From the NCBI GenBank assembly GCA_038144425.1, contig JAYQNS010000004.1:310001-374000 (forward strand): a stretch of DNA of 64,000 nucleotides. The letters run 5' to 3'. The position numbers and the translations under genes were made by a program. The DNA is from Salivita marina (GTDB lineage: Bacteria > Pseudomonadota > Gammaproteobacteria > Pseudomonadales > Azotimanducaceae). Positions 1-7,760 of this stretch are shown in pieces. The notes beneath the pieces were generated by a model that saw nothing but the letters and a program-made list of their open reading frames with translations, ran no database searches and was not told the origin of the DNA. Within the stretch, counting starts at the first letter, position 1; each line of letters starts with the position of its first letter.

Positions 1-219
1 GTTGTCTTCCGAGGTGGCACGCCACTGGGCAAAAACCGCCAGCCCCTCGTAAGGCAGGTGCGCCGTATAAATCAGGGGGCTAACAAGGGTCGCAAAAACC
101 GTGCGGACCGTATCCAGGGCCGTGGTTCGGTGATCGACAATCACCAGGGCGAGAGAGAGTAGCGCCAGACCGAGCGCGCGATAGCCGGTGAAGGATCTCT
201 CTACGAACAGCGCCTTAAT
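1..219 (-). CDS. mreC: Rod shape-determining protein MreC, N-terminal part (cut by window edge), apparent ATT start
   Basis: Only the first 73 codons are in the window. The N-terminus (IKALFVERSFTGYRALG, then a hydrophobic run LALLSLALVIV) fits the short cytoplasmic tip and single membrane anchor of MreC, the periplasmic scaffold that links MreB to MreD, RodA and PBP2 in side-wall synthesis. It follows mreB by 50 nt, the usual mreBCD order. The start is unusual. An in-frame TGA (232-234) lies just upstream, followed by GGAGG, and 7 nt later the first family-like residue is encoded by ATT (219-217). No ATG, GTG or TTG is in frame before the membrane segment. Family assignment is good; the start codon is inferred from the Shine-Dalgarno spacing and the family N-terminus. 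Confidence 0.82.
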   Translation of the reverse strand, partial: MKALFVERSFTGYRALGLALLSLALVIVDHRTTALDTVRTVFATLVSPLIYTAHLPYEGLAVFAQWRATSEDN

Positions 220-226
220 GGGGATC

Positions 227-231
227 CCTCC
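227..231 (-). promoter_or_regulatory. Shine-Dalgarno of mreC that decides its ATT start
   Basis: On the minus strand the bases read GGAGG, placed directly after an in-frame TGA and 7 nt before the ATT codon at 219-217. Because of the TGA, the only codons available between it and the conserved N-terminus are GGA, GGG, ATC, CCC and ATT. Only ATT has proper spacing. Confidence 0.6.
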
Positions 232-269
232 TCAGCAGCGACCCCGAGGGCCGCCCAAGCGCACCCTCG

Positions 270-1310
270 CTATTCGCTGGCGAGCAGATCGAGGGTGCCA
301 GCTGCATCCATGAGTTCCAGGGCCTTTCCGCCTCCCCGGGCTACGCAGGTGAGGGGATCCTCGGCGATGAGCACGGGCAAGCCCGTTTCCTCTGAGAGTA
401 GCAGATCGAGGTCCCGGAGCATGGAGCCGCCGCCGGTAAGCACCATGCCCACCTCGGCGATATCCGAGGCGAGCTCTGGCGGAGTTTGTTCCAAGGCGCT
501 TTTCACCGCCTGCACAATCATGGAAAGGGGTTCCTGAAGCGCTTCAAGAACGTCCCGGTTGGTAAGGGCGAAGCTTCGCGGCACGCCGGCCGCGAGGTTT
601 CGGCCTCGAACGTCGATTTCCCGAACCTCGTCGCTGGGATAGGCAGAGCCGATCTCCTGCTTGATGCGTTCCGCCGTGGCATCCCCGATGAGGCTGCCCT
701 GGGTGCGACGGACATAGGCAACAATGGCCTCGTCGAAGCGATCTCCCCCAACCCGGACCGATTCCGAGTAGACGATGCCATTCAGGGAAATCACGGCAAT
801 TTCCGTGGTGCCCCCACCAATGTCGACCACCATGGTGCCGACGGCCTCGTGAACCGGGAGCCCCGCGCCGATGGCCGCCGCCATGGGCTCATCGATAAGC
901 CAGACATCCCGGGCGCCCGCAGACAGGGCCGATTCCTTGATGGCCTTCCGCTCCACCGCCGTCGCCTTCCCGGGTACGCATATCAGCACGCGCGGGCTCG
1001 GGCGGATCATGGAATTCTGGTGCACCTTCGCGATGAAGTGCTTGAGCATTCGCTCCGTAACCTGGAAGTCGGCGATGACCCCATCCTTCAACGGGCGGAT
1101 AGCCGTGATGTTTCCCGGGGTGCGGCCCAGCATGCGCTTAGCATCGACCCCTACGGCGGCCACGGACTTTTGATTATTGTGCTGCCGGATCGCCACCACG
1201 GAGGGTTCATTGAGGACGATCCCCTCGTCCCGGACGTAGATCAGCGTGTTCGCCGTCCCCAGGTCGATGGAGAGATCTCTAGAAAATAACCCTCTGATGT
1301 TTTTGAACAT
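270..1310 (-). CDS. mreB: Rod shape-determining protein MreB (bacterial actin)
   Basis: 346 aa, the normal family length. MreB is the ATP-binding actin homologue that forms membrane-bound filaments and guides the elongation machinery in rod-shaped cells. Visible motifs are the N-terminal amphipathic start MFKNIRGLFS, the phosphate-1 loop DLGTANTL (about residue 16), the second phosphate loop VVDIGGGTTEIAVIS (about 160), and the adenosine motif VLTGGGSMLRDLDLLL near residue 290. It is first in an mreB-mreC unit on the minus strand and faces gatCAB across a 151-nt gap, a gene order known from Pseudomonas and related gammaproteobacteria. Assignment is secure. Confidence 0.98.
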   Translation of the reverse strand: MFKNIRGLFSRDLSIDLGTANTLIYVRDEGIVLNEPSVVAIRQHNNQKSVAAVGVDAKRMLGRTPGNITAIRPLKDGVIADFQVTERMLKHFIAKVHQNSMIRPSPRVLICVPGKATAVERKAIKESALSAGARDVWLIDEPMAAAIGAGLPVHEAVGTMVVDIGGGTTEIAVISLNGIVYSESVRVGGDRFDEAIVAYVRRTQGSLIGDATAERIKQEIGSAYPSDEVREIDVRGRNLAAGVPRSFALTNRDVLEALQEPLSMIVQAVKSALEQTPPELASDIAEVGMVLTGGGSMLRDLDLLLSEETGLPVLIAEDPLTCVARGGGKALELMDAAGTLDLLASE

Positions 1311-1461
1311 TTTTTAATTTTTAGACCGGCCTAGGACACAGAAAAAACTGCTCGTCACTCTAGCAACGCCCACCCTGCTGAACAAGGAAAAACGTGGTAG
1401 CGTACGCCCCGCTTGGGCTAAGCCCGCCCACCCCAAAAAGCTGAATCGTTGGAACGCACCC
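1311..1461. promoter_or_regulatory. Divergent intergenic region mreB / gatC
   Basis: 151 nt separate the mreB and gatC start codons, so the region must hold promoters for both directions. It is locally AT-richer than the flanking genes, with T runs next to mreB. I could not pick convincing -35/-10 pairs by eye. Confidence 0.4.
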
Positions 1462-1749
1462 ATGGCCCTGGACCCTGACGCCATCCGCCGCCTCGCGACC
1501 CTGTCCCGCCTTGCCTTAACGGACGACGAAGTTGCCGGCTATAGCGAATCTCTCTCGGACATTTTGACGGTCCTCGACCGCCTTAAGGGGCTTCCCGTGG
1601 ATGACGCCGCGCCCCTTGCGAGCCCCCTAGCCCTACCTCAGGCCCTGCGGCCCGACGACGCCAAGCCCGTGTTCGATCGGGAGACTTTCCAGGCCGGCGC
1701 CCCGGCCACGGACAGCGGCTTCTTCCTCGTCCCCAAGGTGCTGTCATGA
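1462..1749 (+). CDS. gatC: Asp-tRNA(Asn)/Glu-tRNA(Gln) amidotransferase subunit C
   Basis: 95 aa, typical for GatC. This small subunit wraps around GatA and stabilises the GatCAB complex, which converts mischarged Asp-tRNA(Asn) and/or Glu-tRNA(Gln) to the amide form. The N-terminus (IRRLATLSRLALTDDEV) and the C-terminal half, rich in prolines and aspartates (PLALPQALRPDDAKPVFDRE), are characteristic. The gene starts at ATG with only a weak purine-rich site upstream. It overlaps gatA by 4 nt (ATGA), implying translational coupling. It is first in gatCAB. Confidence 0.96.
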   Translation: MALDPDAIRRLATLSRLALTDDEVAGYSESLSDILTVLDRLKGLPVDDAAPLASPLALPQALRPDDAKPVFDRETFQAGAPATDSGFFLVPKVLS

Positions 1750-3199
1750 GCCTCGATACCCTGACCGCAATGCGCCGCGCCCTCGAGACCGGCGAGACCA
1801 CAGCTGCTGCCCTAACGGAGAAGGCCCTCGCCGCTGCTGAGGCCGACCGGGATCTGAACGCCTTCCTGCATATCGATCCCGCCCACGCCCGGGCTGCTGC
1901 GGAGGCCGCGGACGCCCGACGGCTGGCTGGAAAGGGTTCCGCATTAACGGGTATCCCCATGGCGGTGAAAGATATTTTCTGCAGCGAGGGTGACCCCACG
2001 ACCGCCGCGTCGAAGATGCTTGCGAAATGGCGGGCCCCCTACGACGCCACCGCCGTGGCTCGCTTAAAGGATGCTGGCGCCGTGCTCCTGGGTAAGCTCA
2101 ACCTCGATGAGTTCGCCATGGGCGCTTCCGGGGAAAACAGCGCCTTTGGCCCCACCCTGAACCCCTGGGACCGCACCCGAGTACCCGGGGGCTCCTCCTC
2201 CGGCTCCGCCGCCGCCGTGGCCGCGGGGATTGTTCCCGCCACCCTCGGCACCGATACGGGGGGCTCCATTCGCCAGCCCGCCGCCTTCTGCGGGCTAACG
2301 GGCCTCAAGCCTACCTACGGCCGGGTGTCCCGCTGGGGCATGATTGCCTTCGCCTCGTCCCTCGACCAAGGGGGGCCCTGGCCTGGAGTGCAGAGGATGT
2401 TGCCGAGGTTTTCTCAGTCATCGGAGGCCACGATCCCCGGGATGCCACCAGCGCACCGGGGTTTGTTGCCCCGGCGAGCGAGCTGCTCAGCGTTCCGGTC
2501 GCGGGCCTGACCCTTGGCGTACCGGAGGCCTTCTTTGAGGCCGTGGATGGTGCGCTGCAGGGCCCCTTGGCCGAGGCTAAGGCGCAATTTGAGGCCCTGG
2601 GCGTTCGGCTACGATCCATCGAACTGCCCTTCGCCGGCGACGCCGTGCCCGCCTATTACGTGCTGGCCCCTGCGGAAGCCTCCACCAACCTATCGCGCTA
2701 CGACGGCGTGCGCTTCGGGCATCGCTGCGAAAACCCCGTGGACCTCGACGATCTGTACCGTCGTAGCCGGGGCGAAGGCTTTGGCCCAGAGGTGAAGCGA
2801 CGCATCCTGACTGGCACCTACGCCCTGTCCGTGGGCTACTACGACGCCTACTACCGGCAGGCCCAGCGCGTGCGGCGCCGTATCCTGGAAAGCTTCACGG
2901 AGGCCTTTCAGTCCGTGGACGCACTGTTCCTGCCTACCACCCCCACCACGGCCTTCAAGCTCGGGGAAAAGCGCAACGATCCCATCGCCCTCTATGAAGA
3001 GGACCGCTTCACCATTCCCGCCAATCTGGCCGGCCTGCCCGCCCTATCCCTACCCGTGGGCCTAAGCGATGGGCTACCCGTGGGCGGGCAGCTGCTTGCG
3101 CCACACTTCGAAGAGGGGCGCATCCTGAGCCTGGCCCACGCCTTTCAGCGGGTCACGGATCACCACCGGAAGCGGCCGACGGCGGGAGGGGCAGGCTGA
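1746..3199 (+). CDS. gatA: Asp-tRNA(Asn)/Glu-tRNA(Gln) amidotransferase subunit A, with a -1 frameshift
   Basis: GatA is the amidase subunit that hydrolyses glutamine and channels ammonia to GatB. The N-terminal half carries the Lys of the Ser-cisSer-Lys triad (PMAVKDIF), the glycine/serine-rich amidase signature GGSSSGSAAAVAAG and TDTGGSIRQPA with the nucleophilic Ser. The frame then breaks at a G6C3 run (2370-2378): the first frame ends at 2510, while the family sequence resumes one frame over (LAWSAEDVAEVFSVIGGHDPRD) and runs to the TGA at 3197-3199. Total length is 3n-1 nt. One restored base gives 484 aa, the normal size. Since gatC and gatB are intact and the complex is normally essential, a sequencing deletion is more likely than a real pseudogene. 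It overlaps gatB (TGATG). Confidence 0.93.
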
Positions 3200-4644
3200 T
3201 GAACTGGGATGTTGTGATTGGCCTAGAAGTCCACGCCCAGCTGCAAACGGCCAGCAAGCTCTTTTCCTCGGCGCCCAATGCGGCCGGCGCTACGCCCAAC
3301 GAAACGGCCAGCGCCGTGGAACTCGGGCTGCCGGGGACACTCCCCGTTCCCAATGCGGAGGCGATCCGCCTCGCCCTGCGCTTTGGCGCCGCCATCGACG
3401 CAGAGCTGGCTACGGAAACGATCTTCGCGCGTAAGAACTATTTCTACCCTGACCTCCCCAAGGGCTATCAGATCAGCCAGCTGGACGCCCCCATCGTCGG
3501 CCAGGGCTCGCTGAGCGTGGTGATGCCCGACGGCACGACCAAGGCCATCGGCATTACCCGGGCCCACCTCGAGGAAGACGCAGGGAAGTCGGTGCACGAC
3601 GCCTACAGCGAAAGCACGGCCATCGACCTGAACCGGGCTGGCACGCCGCTCCTCGAGATTGTCTCCGAGCCCGAATTGCACAGTGCCCAGGAGGCCGTGG
3701 CTTATCTTCGAGAGCTGCACAACCTCGTGCGCACCTTGGAAATTTGCGACGGCAACATGAACGAGGGGTCCCTGCGCTGCGATGCCAACGTCTCCCTCAA
3801 GCCGGCAGGCTCGGGGACGCTGGGCACCCGTACGGAGATCAAGAACCTGAACTCCTTTCGCTTCCTCGAGCGCGCCATCACCTATGAGATTGAGCGCCAG
3901 CAGCTCGTTCTTGAAGGTGGTGGCACCGTGGTACAGGAGACGCGCCTCTACGACCCAGACCGGGACGAAACGCGCCCCATGCGCAGCAAGGAAGAGGCGG
4001 AGGATTACCGCTACTTCCCGGATCCGGACCTTTTACCGATTTTGCTTACCGCCGAGGATCACGCCGCGGCTCGGGCGTCCCTTCCCGAGCTACCCGCAGC
4101 CAAGCGGGCGCGCTACGAAACGGACCTCGGGCTGAGCGCGAGCGACGCCCGGCTTCTGGCCTCGGAGCGGAGCACGGCGGACTACTTTGAGGCGGCCCTG
4201 GCCGCTGGGGCCGCGCCGAAGGGCACAGCCAACTGGCTTTCCGGCGAAATTGCGGCTCAGCTGAATCGCAGCGGCGGATCCCTCGAGGACTTCGCTATCG
4301 CGCCGGCGCAGCTGGCGGGGCTCCTGGCGCGCATCGACGACGGCACCCTCTCTTCGAAGCTCGCGAAGACGGTTTTTGAACGCATGCTAGAGACCGGTGA
4401 GGGCGCCGACGTCGTCATCGAACGGGAAGGACTGAAGCAAGTTTCCGACAGCGGGACCCTAGAAGCCCTGGTGGCAGAGGTCATCGAGGCGAACCCGGGG
4501 CAGGTCGAACAGTACCGGGCTGGGAAAGGTAAGGTTCTAGGTTTCTTCGTCGGCCAGCTCATGAAAGCGAGCGGCGGCAAGGCGAACCCCCAGCAGCTGA
4601 ACGCGCTGCTGAAGGCGGCCCTGGGAGAACCCGGGAAGCGCTAA
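3199..4644 (+). CDS. gatB: Asp-tRNA(Asn)/Glu-tRNA(Gln) amidotransferase subunit B
   Basis: 481 aa, full length. GatB binds the mischarged tRNA and phosphorylates the Asp or Glu side chain before amidation with ammonia from GatA. Family motifs are IGLEVHAQL at the N-terminus, RKNYFYPDLPKGYQISQ, LEEDAGKSVHD, NRAGTPLLEIVSEPE and RCDANVS, followed by a C-terminal YqeY-like tail domain involved in tRNA recognition. It is last in gatCAB; its stop codon is embedded in the stop of the convergent CBS gene (4-nt CTAA overlap at 4641-4644). Presence of the complex implies that this organism lacks a direct AsnRS and/or GlnRS route; which one cannot be told here. Confidence 0.98.
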   Translation: MNWDVVIGLEVHAQLQTASKLFSSAPNAAGATPNETASAVELGLPGTLPVPNAEAIRLALRFGAAIDAELATETIFARKNYFYPDLPKGYQISQLDAPIVGQGSLSVVMPDGTTKAIGITRAHLEEDAGKSVHDAYSESTAIDLNRAGTPLLEIVSEPELHSAQEAVAYLRELHNLVRTLEICDGNMNEGSLRCDANVSLKPAGSGTLGTRTEIKNLNSFRFLERAITYEIERQQLVLEGGGTVVQETRLYDPDRDETRPMRSKEEAEDYRYFPDPDLLPILLTAEDHAAARASLPELPAAKRARYETDLGLSASDARLLASERSTADYFEAALAAGAAPKGTANWLSGEIAAQLNRSGGSLEDFAIAPAQLAGLLARIDDGTLSSKLAKTVFERMLETGEGADVVIEREGLKQVSDSGTLEALVAEVIEANPGQVEQYRAGKGKVLGFFVGQLMKASGGKANPQQLNALLKAALGEPGKR

Positions 4645-5045
4645 CCCCCGGTGCTACTCCAATCGCGAATGGCGCGCAGCAAATCGCGGCGACTGAGCTG
4701 CCCCACGAGGCGTCCTCCGTCCACCACGGGGAGGCGCCGGCGCCGGGCGCCGATAAATAGCTTGGCGGCCTCGTAGAGATCCATCTGGGCGTCAATGGTC
4801 TCTGCCCCGTGGGTCATGTAATCCCCTACGGCCCCCTCGAGCTCGCCGTAGTAGGCCCCCTTCAGCATCGCATCAAGGAAGTCGATCTCCGAGATCACCC
4901 CAATAATGGTTCCGGCGTCATCGACCACCGGCGCCCCGGACACGCGGCGTTCGAGCATGACACCCATGGCTTCAAAAAGGCTGGTCTCTGGCGTGAAGGT
5001 CACCAGCTGGCGGGTCATGTATTCGCTAACGGTTATGGCTTTCAT
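4641..5045 (-). CDS. Small CBS-pair domain protein
   Basis: 134 aa containing little more than two CBS motifs: ITVSEYMTRQLVTFTPETSLFEAM...GAPVVDDAGTIIGVISEIDF (about residues 3-60) and VGDYMTHGAETIDAQMDLYEAAKLF...RLPVVDGGRLVGQLSRRDLLRAI (about 70-128). CBS pairs bind adenosine nucleotides and usually act as energy or ligand sensors; stand-alone CBS proteins regulate partners that cannot be deduced from sequence. The ATG at 5045 was chosen over a longer in-frame start because GAGGGG lies 8 nt before it and the conserved domain begins there. It converges on gatB with embedded stop codons and is divergent from the next gene. The ligand and target are unknown. Confidence 0.85.
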   Translation of the reverse strand: MKAITVSEYMTRQLVTFTPETSLFEAMGVMLERRVSGAPVVDDAGTIIGVISEIDFLDAMLKGAYYGELEGAVGDYMTHGAETIDAQMDLYEAAKLFIGARRRRLPVVDGGRLVGQLSRRDLLRAIRDWSSTGG

Positions 5046-5207
5046 GGCGCAGCCCCTCGTCAGTGCCCAGGCCTGTGGGCGGCCTTGGAGGATTACGCTT
5101 CTTCTTTTCCCTTCGCAAGAGTTTTTCCCACCCGGCGCAGCGGCGCTTGCCCTGGCCAAGGGGAACGCGCACCCCCAAAACTCGGCCCTTTGCCTTAGGC
5201 CCACCCC

Positions 5208-5954
5208 ATGCGCTTAAGAAATCCCCTCGCGCCACGCCTCGCAGCCTGCCTAGCCAGCTCCTATCGCCATAGCCAACGCATGCTTTTGGAGGTCGAACGG
5301 GGGCAACGGGCCTTGCAGGAAGATCTCGCCCAGCTCCAAAGGGGACAGCTTCTACCTCCAGAGCCCCTGTGCCGTACGGAGGGCGCAAGCTTCCGGGCGG
5401 CCCTGGCGGGGCAAGGCGAGGGGGTCATCCTGTGGATGCTCCACGAAGCGAACTATCTGCGCCTGCTCCTCGGCCTCGGGGCCGCCCTCGGCGGCGACCG
5501 GCGAGTCACGGTGCTTAGAGCCCGGCGCCAGCCCCAGGAGCGGGCTACCCTCGAGGCCTCGGCCCGGGCCCTAGGCTTAGAGCTGACCGTGCTTGAGGGT
5601 CCGGGGCAAAGCCGAGCGCTCCTGCGCGCCCTTCGCCGCGGAGCCGTCGTGGTTCTGCTCGGGGATGCCCTCCCCGGCATGCATGATGGCCCCGTGGCGT
5701 CGCAGCCCGTGCTCGGGCGCCCTTTTCCCTTCAGCACCGGGCCCTTTCGCCTCGCCGCCCGGGGCCCCTATGCCATTTTGCCCCTGGCCTTTCTGCCGCG
5801 ACACGGGGCCGAGGGCGGGCTTCGCCTCTTCCCCGGCCCACCTCTTGTTCCGGAGCCCCAGGCCCTGGGTGCTGCGGCGAGGTTTTTTCAACGCTGGCTT
5901 ATCCAGGCCCCGGCGCGCTGGCTCCTCTGGCATCGCTTCCTGAGCCTGCCCTGA
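5208..5954 (+). CDS. Putative LpxL/HtrB-like acyltransferase family protein (divergent)
   Basis: 248 aa. The C-terminal half (RRGAVVVLLGDALPGMHDG, then VLGRPFPFSTGPFRLAARG, ILPLAFLPR and a final FFQRWLIQAPARWLLWHRF) has the layout of lipid A/capsule lauroyl-acyltransferase-like proteins of the lysophospholipid acyltransferase superfamily, which use acyl-ACP or acyl-CoA at the inner membrane. The catalytic H-x4-D/E is not intact: the matching position reads WMLHEANYLRLLL, with His but no acid four residues on. The N-terminus lacks a clear membrane anchor. Start choice is uncertain because no strong Shine-Dalgarno precedes ATG 5208; ATG 5280 is an alternative. It could be a degenerate acyltransferase or a related enzyme with another acceptor. 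Confidence 0.5.
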   Translation: MRLRNPLAPRLAACLASSYRHSQRMLLEVERGQRALQEDLAQLQRGQLLPPEPLCRTEGASFRAALAGQGEGVILWMLHEANYLRLLLGLGAALGGDRRVTVLRARRQPQERATLEASARALGLELTVLEGPGQSRALLRALRRGAVVVLLGDALPGMHDGPVASQPVLGRPFPFSTGPFRLAARGPYAILPLAFLPRHGAEGGLRLFPGPPLVPEPQALGAAARFFQRWLIQAPARWLLWHRFLSLP

Positions 5955-6018
5955 CCACGCATTGCAGGGGCGGAAGCCATCGCCGTATGCTGCCGGGACA
6001 CTAGGGGAGACCATCACG

Positions 6019-6453
6019 ATGAGTACCGCCCACGCACCCTTGCCTGCCGCACCATGCCTTCGCATTCCCGAAGGGGAGGCCCCCTATCTGGAAGCGGTGC
6101 GCTGTGGCGCCTGCAATGCGCTTTATCTCACGCCGCGCATGGCCTGTAGCCGGTGCGGCAAGCGCGATGACCTGCACCCGCAGCGCCTCGCCGACCGAGG
6201 CACGCTATACAGCTTTGCCATTGTCCACCGCTCCTTTCCCGGGGTAGAGACGCCGTTTATCTCCGCCATCGTGGATCTCGACGGCGGCGGCACCTTGAAG
6301 GGCAACCTCCGCGGCCTCGCGGCCACTCCCGAGACCGTTCGCCTGGGCATGGCGGTGAAGGTCGTGATTGACGACGCCCTCGGGCGCCGGGACAAGGACG
6401 GCAATGCCTACCTTGCCTATTTCTTCGAACCTGCTGAGGAGCCCAGCGCATGA
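6019..6453 (+). CDS. Zn-ribbon OB-fold (DUF35-type) partner of a thiolase
   Basis: 144 aa. A rubredoxin-like zinc ribbon is seen early (RCGACN...CSRCGK, C-x2-C-x12-C-x2-C), followed by an OB-fold with GTLYSFAIVHRSFPG, ISAIVDLDGGGTLKGNL and VKVVIDDALG, which is the ChsH2/DUF35 architecture. Such proteins form complexes with SCP2-type thiolases or aldolases and help bind the acyl-CoA. ATG 6019 is preceded by AGGGGAGA at 8 nt, so I prefer it to an upstream in-frame ATG at 5962. It overlaps the following thiolase by 4 nt (ATGA), which strongly suggests the two products form one complex. Confidence 0.87.
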   Translation: MSTAHAPLPAAPCLRIPEGEAPYLEAVRCGACNALYLTPRMACSRCGKRDDLHPQRLADRGTLYSFAIVHRSFPGVETPFISAIVDLDGGGTLKGNLRGLAATPETVRLGMAVKVVIDDALGRRDKDGNAYLAYFFEPAEEPSA

Positions 6454-7601
6454 GCGATGACGTCTACATCATTGGGGTCGACATGCTGAAGTTCGGCCGC
6501 TTCCCGGATCGCACCGTCCCCCAGCTTGGGGCCCAGGCGGCCCTCCTGGCCCTGGACGACGCGGGGCTCGAAATCAAGGCCATGGAAGCGCTCTACTGCG
6601 GCAACCTCTACCAGGCGAACGCCATGGTGGGGCAGCGAATCCTCCAGGAGATCGGGCAAACGGGCATTCCCGTGGTGAACTGCGCCAACGCCTGCGCCAC
6701 CGGGGCCACAGCCTTCCGAGAAGCCTGGATGGCGGTGAAGGCCGGGGCCTGCGATCTTGCCCTCGCCGTTGGGGTTGAACAGATGGGTAAGGGCCTTCTC
6801 GGGGGCGGCGGGGCCGGCGCCGGAATTCCAAAGGAAGGACTCTTCGGCGGCGGCACCATGCCCACAGTTTTCGCCGAAGCCGGGATGGAACATAGCCATC
6901 GCTACGGCACGACCTTTGAGCAGTTCGCTAAGGTCTCGGTGAAGAATCATCACCACAGCACCATGAATCCGAAGGCGGCCTACCAGGTAGAGACGCCCCT
7001 GGAGATGGTGATGAACGCGGAAATGATCAGCTATCCCAACACGAAGCTGATGTGCTCCGTGAACGTCGACGGCGCGGCCGCCGCCGTGCTGGCCAGCGGC
7101 AAGAAGGTGCGGGAGCTGGGGCTGGGTAAGCGGGCGGTAAAGGTTCGCGCTTCCGCCCTCACCTCCGATCCCTGGCAAGAACGGGATCTGGTCATGCCCG
7201 ACGTGAACAGCTGCACGCGCCTCGCGGCGGAAAAAGCCTTCTCCCTCGCGGGACTGGGCCCGGAGGATCTCGACCTCGTGGAGCTCCACGACTGCTTCGC
7301 AACCGCAGAGCTACTGCACTACGAGAACTTGGGCTTGTGCGGCGACGGAGAAGCAGGGCGTCTCATCGATGACGGGGAAACGGCCCTCGGGGGCCGCACG
7401 CCCGTGAACGTTTCCGGGGGGCTCCTGTCTAAGGGCCACCCGCTAGGAGCCACGGGCATTGCCAACATCTACGAAGTCAGCACCCATTTGCGCGGAGAGG
7501 CCGGTCGACGTCAGGTCAAGGATGCGCGCATCGGCCTGACCCATGTGATTGGGTTGGGCTCCGCCTGCGCGATTCACATCCTCGAAAAGAGCGATCTTTA
7601 G
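6450..7601 (+). CDS. SCP2/SCPx-type thiolase (acetyl-CoA acetyltransferase family)
   Basis: 383 aa, normal for the lipid-transfer-protein thiolase branch. The nucleophilic Cys lies in NCANACATGATA (C82); HDCF near residue 280, KGHPLGATG and the terminal GLGSACAIHIL complete the thiolase set. The family performs thiolytic cleavage of 3-ketoacyl-CoA or, when paired with DUF35 proteins, retro-aldol cleavage in steroid side-chain degradation. The retained Cys favours thiolase chemistry here. It is translationally coupled to the DUF35 gene. A GC-rich hairpin follows the stop codon. The substrate is unknown; branched or sterol-like acyl-CoAs are possible given the P450 and acyl-CoA genes elsewhere in the window. 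Confidence 0.88.
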   Translation: MSDDVYIIGVDMLKFGRFPDRTVPQLGAQAALLALDDAGLEIKAMEALYCGNLYQANAMVGQRILQEIGQTGIPVVNCANACATGATAFREAWMAVKAGACDLALAVGVEQMGKGLLGGGGAGAGIPKEGLFGGGTMPTVFAEAGMEHSHRYGTTFEQFAKVSVKNHHHSTMNPKAAYQVETPLEMVMNAEMISYPNTKLMCSVNVDGAAAAVLASGKKVRELGLGKRAVKVRASALTSDPWQERDLVMPDVNSCTRLAAEKAFSLAGLGPEDLDLVELHDCFATAELLHYENLGLCGDGEAGRLIDDGETALGGRTPVNVSGGLLSKGHPLGATGIANIYEVSTHLRGEAGRRQVKDARIGLTHVIGLGSACAIHILEKSDL

Positions 7602-7617
7602 GGAGGCGGGTCCTGCG

Positions 7618-7639
7618 CCCGGCCTCCCTGGAGGCCGGG
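7618..7639. terminator. Hairpin after the thiolase gene
   Basis: A perfect inverted repeat (CCCGGCCTCC, CT, GGAGGCCGGG) begins 17 nt after the thiolase stop and lies between this gene and the oppositely oriented tRNA. No U-run follows on either strand, so it is either a weak or factor-assisted terminator or simply a transcript-end stabilising stem. Confidence 0.4.
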
Positions 7640-7648
7640 CTGGACCGT

Positions 7649-7725
7649 TGGTCTGGGCGGCAGGATTCGAACCTGCGACCCCGGGCACCCAAAGCCCGTG
7701 CTCTACCAGGCTGAGCTACGCCCAG
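7649..7725 (-). tRNA. tRNA-Pro (anticodon UGG)
   Basis: A 77-nt cloverleaf with encoded CCA can be folded by eye on the minus strand: acceptor CTGGGCG/CGCCCAG with discriminator A, D arm GCTC...GAGC, anticodon stem CGGGC/GCCCG with loop TTTGGGT (anticodon TGG), variable region GGGTC, and T arm GCAGG-TTCGAAT-CCTGC. The C1-G72 pair and A73 are the known identity elements of bacterial proline tRNA. It lies 35 nt downstream of the minus-strand dehydrogenase gene and may be cotranscribed with it. Confidence 0.97.
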
Positions 7726-7760
7726 ACGCGGGCGGAGCATAGCCGCTTCTGCCGAGCAGG

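Noticed and set aside
486..1289. Plus-strand open frame of 267 codons opposite mreB
   Set aside because: mreB on the minus strand is unmistakable and fully accounts for the region.
2370..2378. Programmed -1/+1 frameshifting in gatA
   Set aside because: No slippery heptamer with a downstream stem or pseudoknot is visible, GatA is not known for recoding, and the same kind of break recurs in four unrelated genes.
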